This document shows, in pieces, positions 6,405-7,591 of a stretch of 7,591 nt of DNA. Origin of the DNA: JAYQUR01 sp038133505 (GTDB taxonomy: Bacteria; Pseudomonadota; Alphaproteobacteria; MPNO01; UBA830); NCBI GenBank assembly GCA_038133505.1, contig JAYPTI010000148.1, forward strand, positions 1 through 7,591, read 5' to 3'. The position numbers and the translations under genes were made by a program. The notes under the pieces are model-generated. The model searched no databases. It saw only the letters and a program-made list of their open reading frames with translations, and was not told the origin of the DNA. Positions within the stretch are counted from its first letter, which is position 1; every line of letters begins with the position of its first letter.

Positions 6405-7160
6405 TCAGGACATCACCGTGCCGCCATCGATGGCGATGGTCTGGCCGGTGACGAAACTGCTGGCGTCGGAGGCGAGCCACATGACGGTGCCGACCATGTC
6501 CTTCGGCAGCGGATTCCGCTTCAGGCTCTGGTCGTCCATGATCACCTTCATCGCGCCCTCGGTCTTGTCGCCGAAGAACTCGGCGGTGCCTTCGGTCAGC
6601 ACGGCGGTCGGCGCGATGGCGTTGACGCGGATCTCGTCGCGCCCCAGCTCGCGGGCGAGGCCGCGCGTCATGCCGATGACGGCCGCCTTCGACGTGGTGT
6701 AGTGGAGCGCGAAGGGCAGGCCGTAGGTCGCGGCGAGCGAGGCGACGTTGATGATCGAGCCGCCGCCCGCGTTGCGCATCAGCGGCACCACGGCGCTGCA
6801 GCACCGCCAGATGCCTTTCACGTTGACGTCCATGGTGCGGTCCCACTCGCCCTCGTCGAGCTGGTCGAACCGGCCGCCCGAGAGCGCGCCGTAGAGCGCG
6901 GCGTTGTTGATCAGCACGTTGACGCCGCCGAACGCCTCGACGGCGCTCTCCGCCATTGCCGAGACCGTGCCCATCTTCGTGACGTCGAGCTCGACGCCGA
7001 TGGCCTCGCCGCCGTCGGCCGCTATCCGGCGCACCGTGTCGGCGCAGTCGAGGATGTCGCCCGCGACGACCTTCGCGCCGAGGCGCGCGGCTTCGATGGC
7101 ATAGGCCTGGCCGAGCCCGCGGCCCGCGCCGGTGACGATGACGACCTTGTCTTCGAGCAT
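6405..7160 (-). CDS. SDR-family NAD(P)-dependent oxidoreductase
   Basis: A complete classical short-chain dehydrogenase of 251 residues. It has the glycine motif TGAGRGLG (residues 10-17), Asp35 at the end of beta-strand 2 (AGDILD), which points to NAD(H), an Asp-Val pair (59-60) for adenine binding, NNAA (85-88), and the full catalytic tetrad Asn113 (DVNVKG), Ser141, Tyr154 and Lys158 (YTTSK). The C-terminus ends in AIDGGT. This is the FabG-like group of alcohol or hydroxyacid dehydrogenases; the substrate cannot be assigned. ATG 7160 is supported by GGAG inside a G-rich run, eight bases upstream. The gene lies between the helix-turn-helix protein (37 bases upstream) and the dioxygenase (13 bases downstream), so it probably acts on the substrate or product of the dioxygenase. 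It is clearly different in sequence from the SDR at 1398-2210, not a recent copy. Confidence 0.93.
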   Translation of the reverse strand: MLEDKVVIVTGAGRGLGQAYAIEAARLGAKVVAGDILDCADTVRRIAADGGEAIGVELDVTKMGTVSAMAESAVEAFGGVNVLINNAALYGALSGGRFDQLDEGEWDRTMDVNVKGIWRCCSAVVPLMRNAGGGSIINVASLAATYGLPFALHYTTSKAAVIGMTRGLARELGRDEIRVNAIAPTAVLTEGTAEFFGDKTEGAMKVIMDDQSLKRNPLPKDMVGTVMWLASDASSFVTGQTIAIDGGTVMS

Positions 7161-7197
7161 ACCCGTCTCTCCCCCCTGCGGACTTTTGACCGGTGCG

Positions 7198-7591
7198 CTA
7201 GGACCGGACCGTTTCTTCGCGCATTTTGAGCTTGAGACCGGCGACCGTCCAGACGTCGAGGCCGCAGATCGACGCGATTTCGCGCAGCGGCAGGCGGGTT
7301 TCCTTCAGGAGCACGCGCGCGTGGACTTCCGGGTTGCGGCGGCGCGAATTACGCCGCGGTATCCAGTCGCGGTTCTTGCGGCGCTCGGCGGCCTTGCGTT
7401 CCTCTGAATCGAGGCCGCGGTCGTAGGCCGCCTTGAGCGCCTCGTCGTAGCGCGCCTTGTCCGCGCGGTTGCGCACTTCCGAGTTGCGCACGAACTGCGA
7501 CATCTCGGCGAAGGCGCGTTCGCGCTCTGCCGCCTCGGCGGCGGCGCGGTCGAAGCCGGACCTGGGCCGGCGCTGCGGCCGGTCCGGGGCC
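7198..7591 (-). CDS. Basic helix-turn-helix-like protein of unknown function (N-terminus beyond window)
   Basis: The frame is open from the right edge to TAG at 7198-7200, giving 130 visible residues. An internal ATG at 7503 exists but has no binding site before it, and the same frame continues upstream with similar composition (FDRAAAEAAERERAFAEM), so the true start probably lies outside the window. The visible part is rich in Arg, Glu and Ala with a likely helical or coiled stretch, then a very basic segment (RRKNRDWIPRRNSRRRNPEV) and near the end LPLREIASICGLDVWTVAGL (visible residues about 100-119), which has the spacing of a helix-turn-helix ('x-x-I-A-x-x-x-G-L-x-x-x-T-V'). I do not recognise a named family. 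DNA binding is inferred from the basic segment and this motif. It is upstream of the SDR-dioxygenase pair on the same strand and could regulate it, but could equally belong to a neighbour outside. Confidence 0.7.
   Translation of the reverse strand, partial: APDRPQRRPRSGFDRAAAEAAERERAFAEMSQFVRNSEVRNRADKARYDEALKAAYDRGLDSEERKAAERRKNRDWIPRRNSRRRNPEVHARVLLKETRLPLREIASICGLDVWTVAGLKLKMREETVRS

Overview
The window looks like a piece of chromosome from a GC-rich proteobacterium, most likely an alphaproteobacterium. This is inferred from the very GC-rich codon third positions, long antisense shadow frames, and a catabolic gene set of hydantoinase, xanthine dehydrogenase-type large subunit, TauD/TfdA dioxygenase and two short-chain dehydrogenases. 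No ribosomal RNA, tRNA, CRISPR array or complete insertion sequence was seen.

Left block, minus strand, positions 1-2210: an SDR oxidoreductase gene is followed after 13 bases by a HyuA-family (hydantoinase/5-oxoprolinase) gene that runs off the left edge. An 80-base divergent intergenic region with two small palindromes separates this pair from the centre.

Centre, plus strand, positions 2291-5272: first comes a 768-residue molybdenum hydroxylase large subunit (CoxL/XdhB-like, with a YRGAGR active-site motif). It has no adjacent FAD or iron-sulfur subunit genes. It is followed 32 bases later by an AT-richer gene for a small secreted protein with an ankyrin-like segment. That gene is split into two reading frames at a run of six T, and dropping one T restores a single frame of about 213 residues.

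Positions 5273-5530 hold no convincing gene. They contain several perfect or near-perfect hairpins and a good intrinsic terminator that points left, so it would end minus-strand transcription from the right block.

Right block, minus strand, positions 5531-7591: a basic, helix-turn-helix-like protein (entering from the right edge), a second SDR oxidoreductase, and a TauD/TfdA-type Fe(II)/2-oxoglutarate dioxygenase lie in one direction with short gaps, and probably form an operon ending at that terminator.

Taken together this is an accessory catabolic neighbourhood: oxidative attack (molybdenum hydroxylase, dioxygenase), alcohol/ketone interconversion (SDRs) and ATP-dependent ring or amide opening (HyuA). 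No substrate can be named from the sequence. The most unusual items are the frameshifted secreted gene in an AT-rich pocket, the hairpin-rich stretch ahead of the terminator, and the solitary molybdenum subunit.
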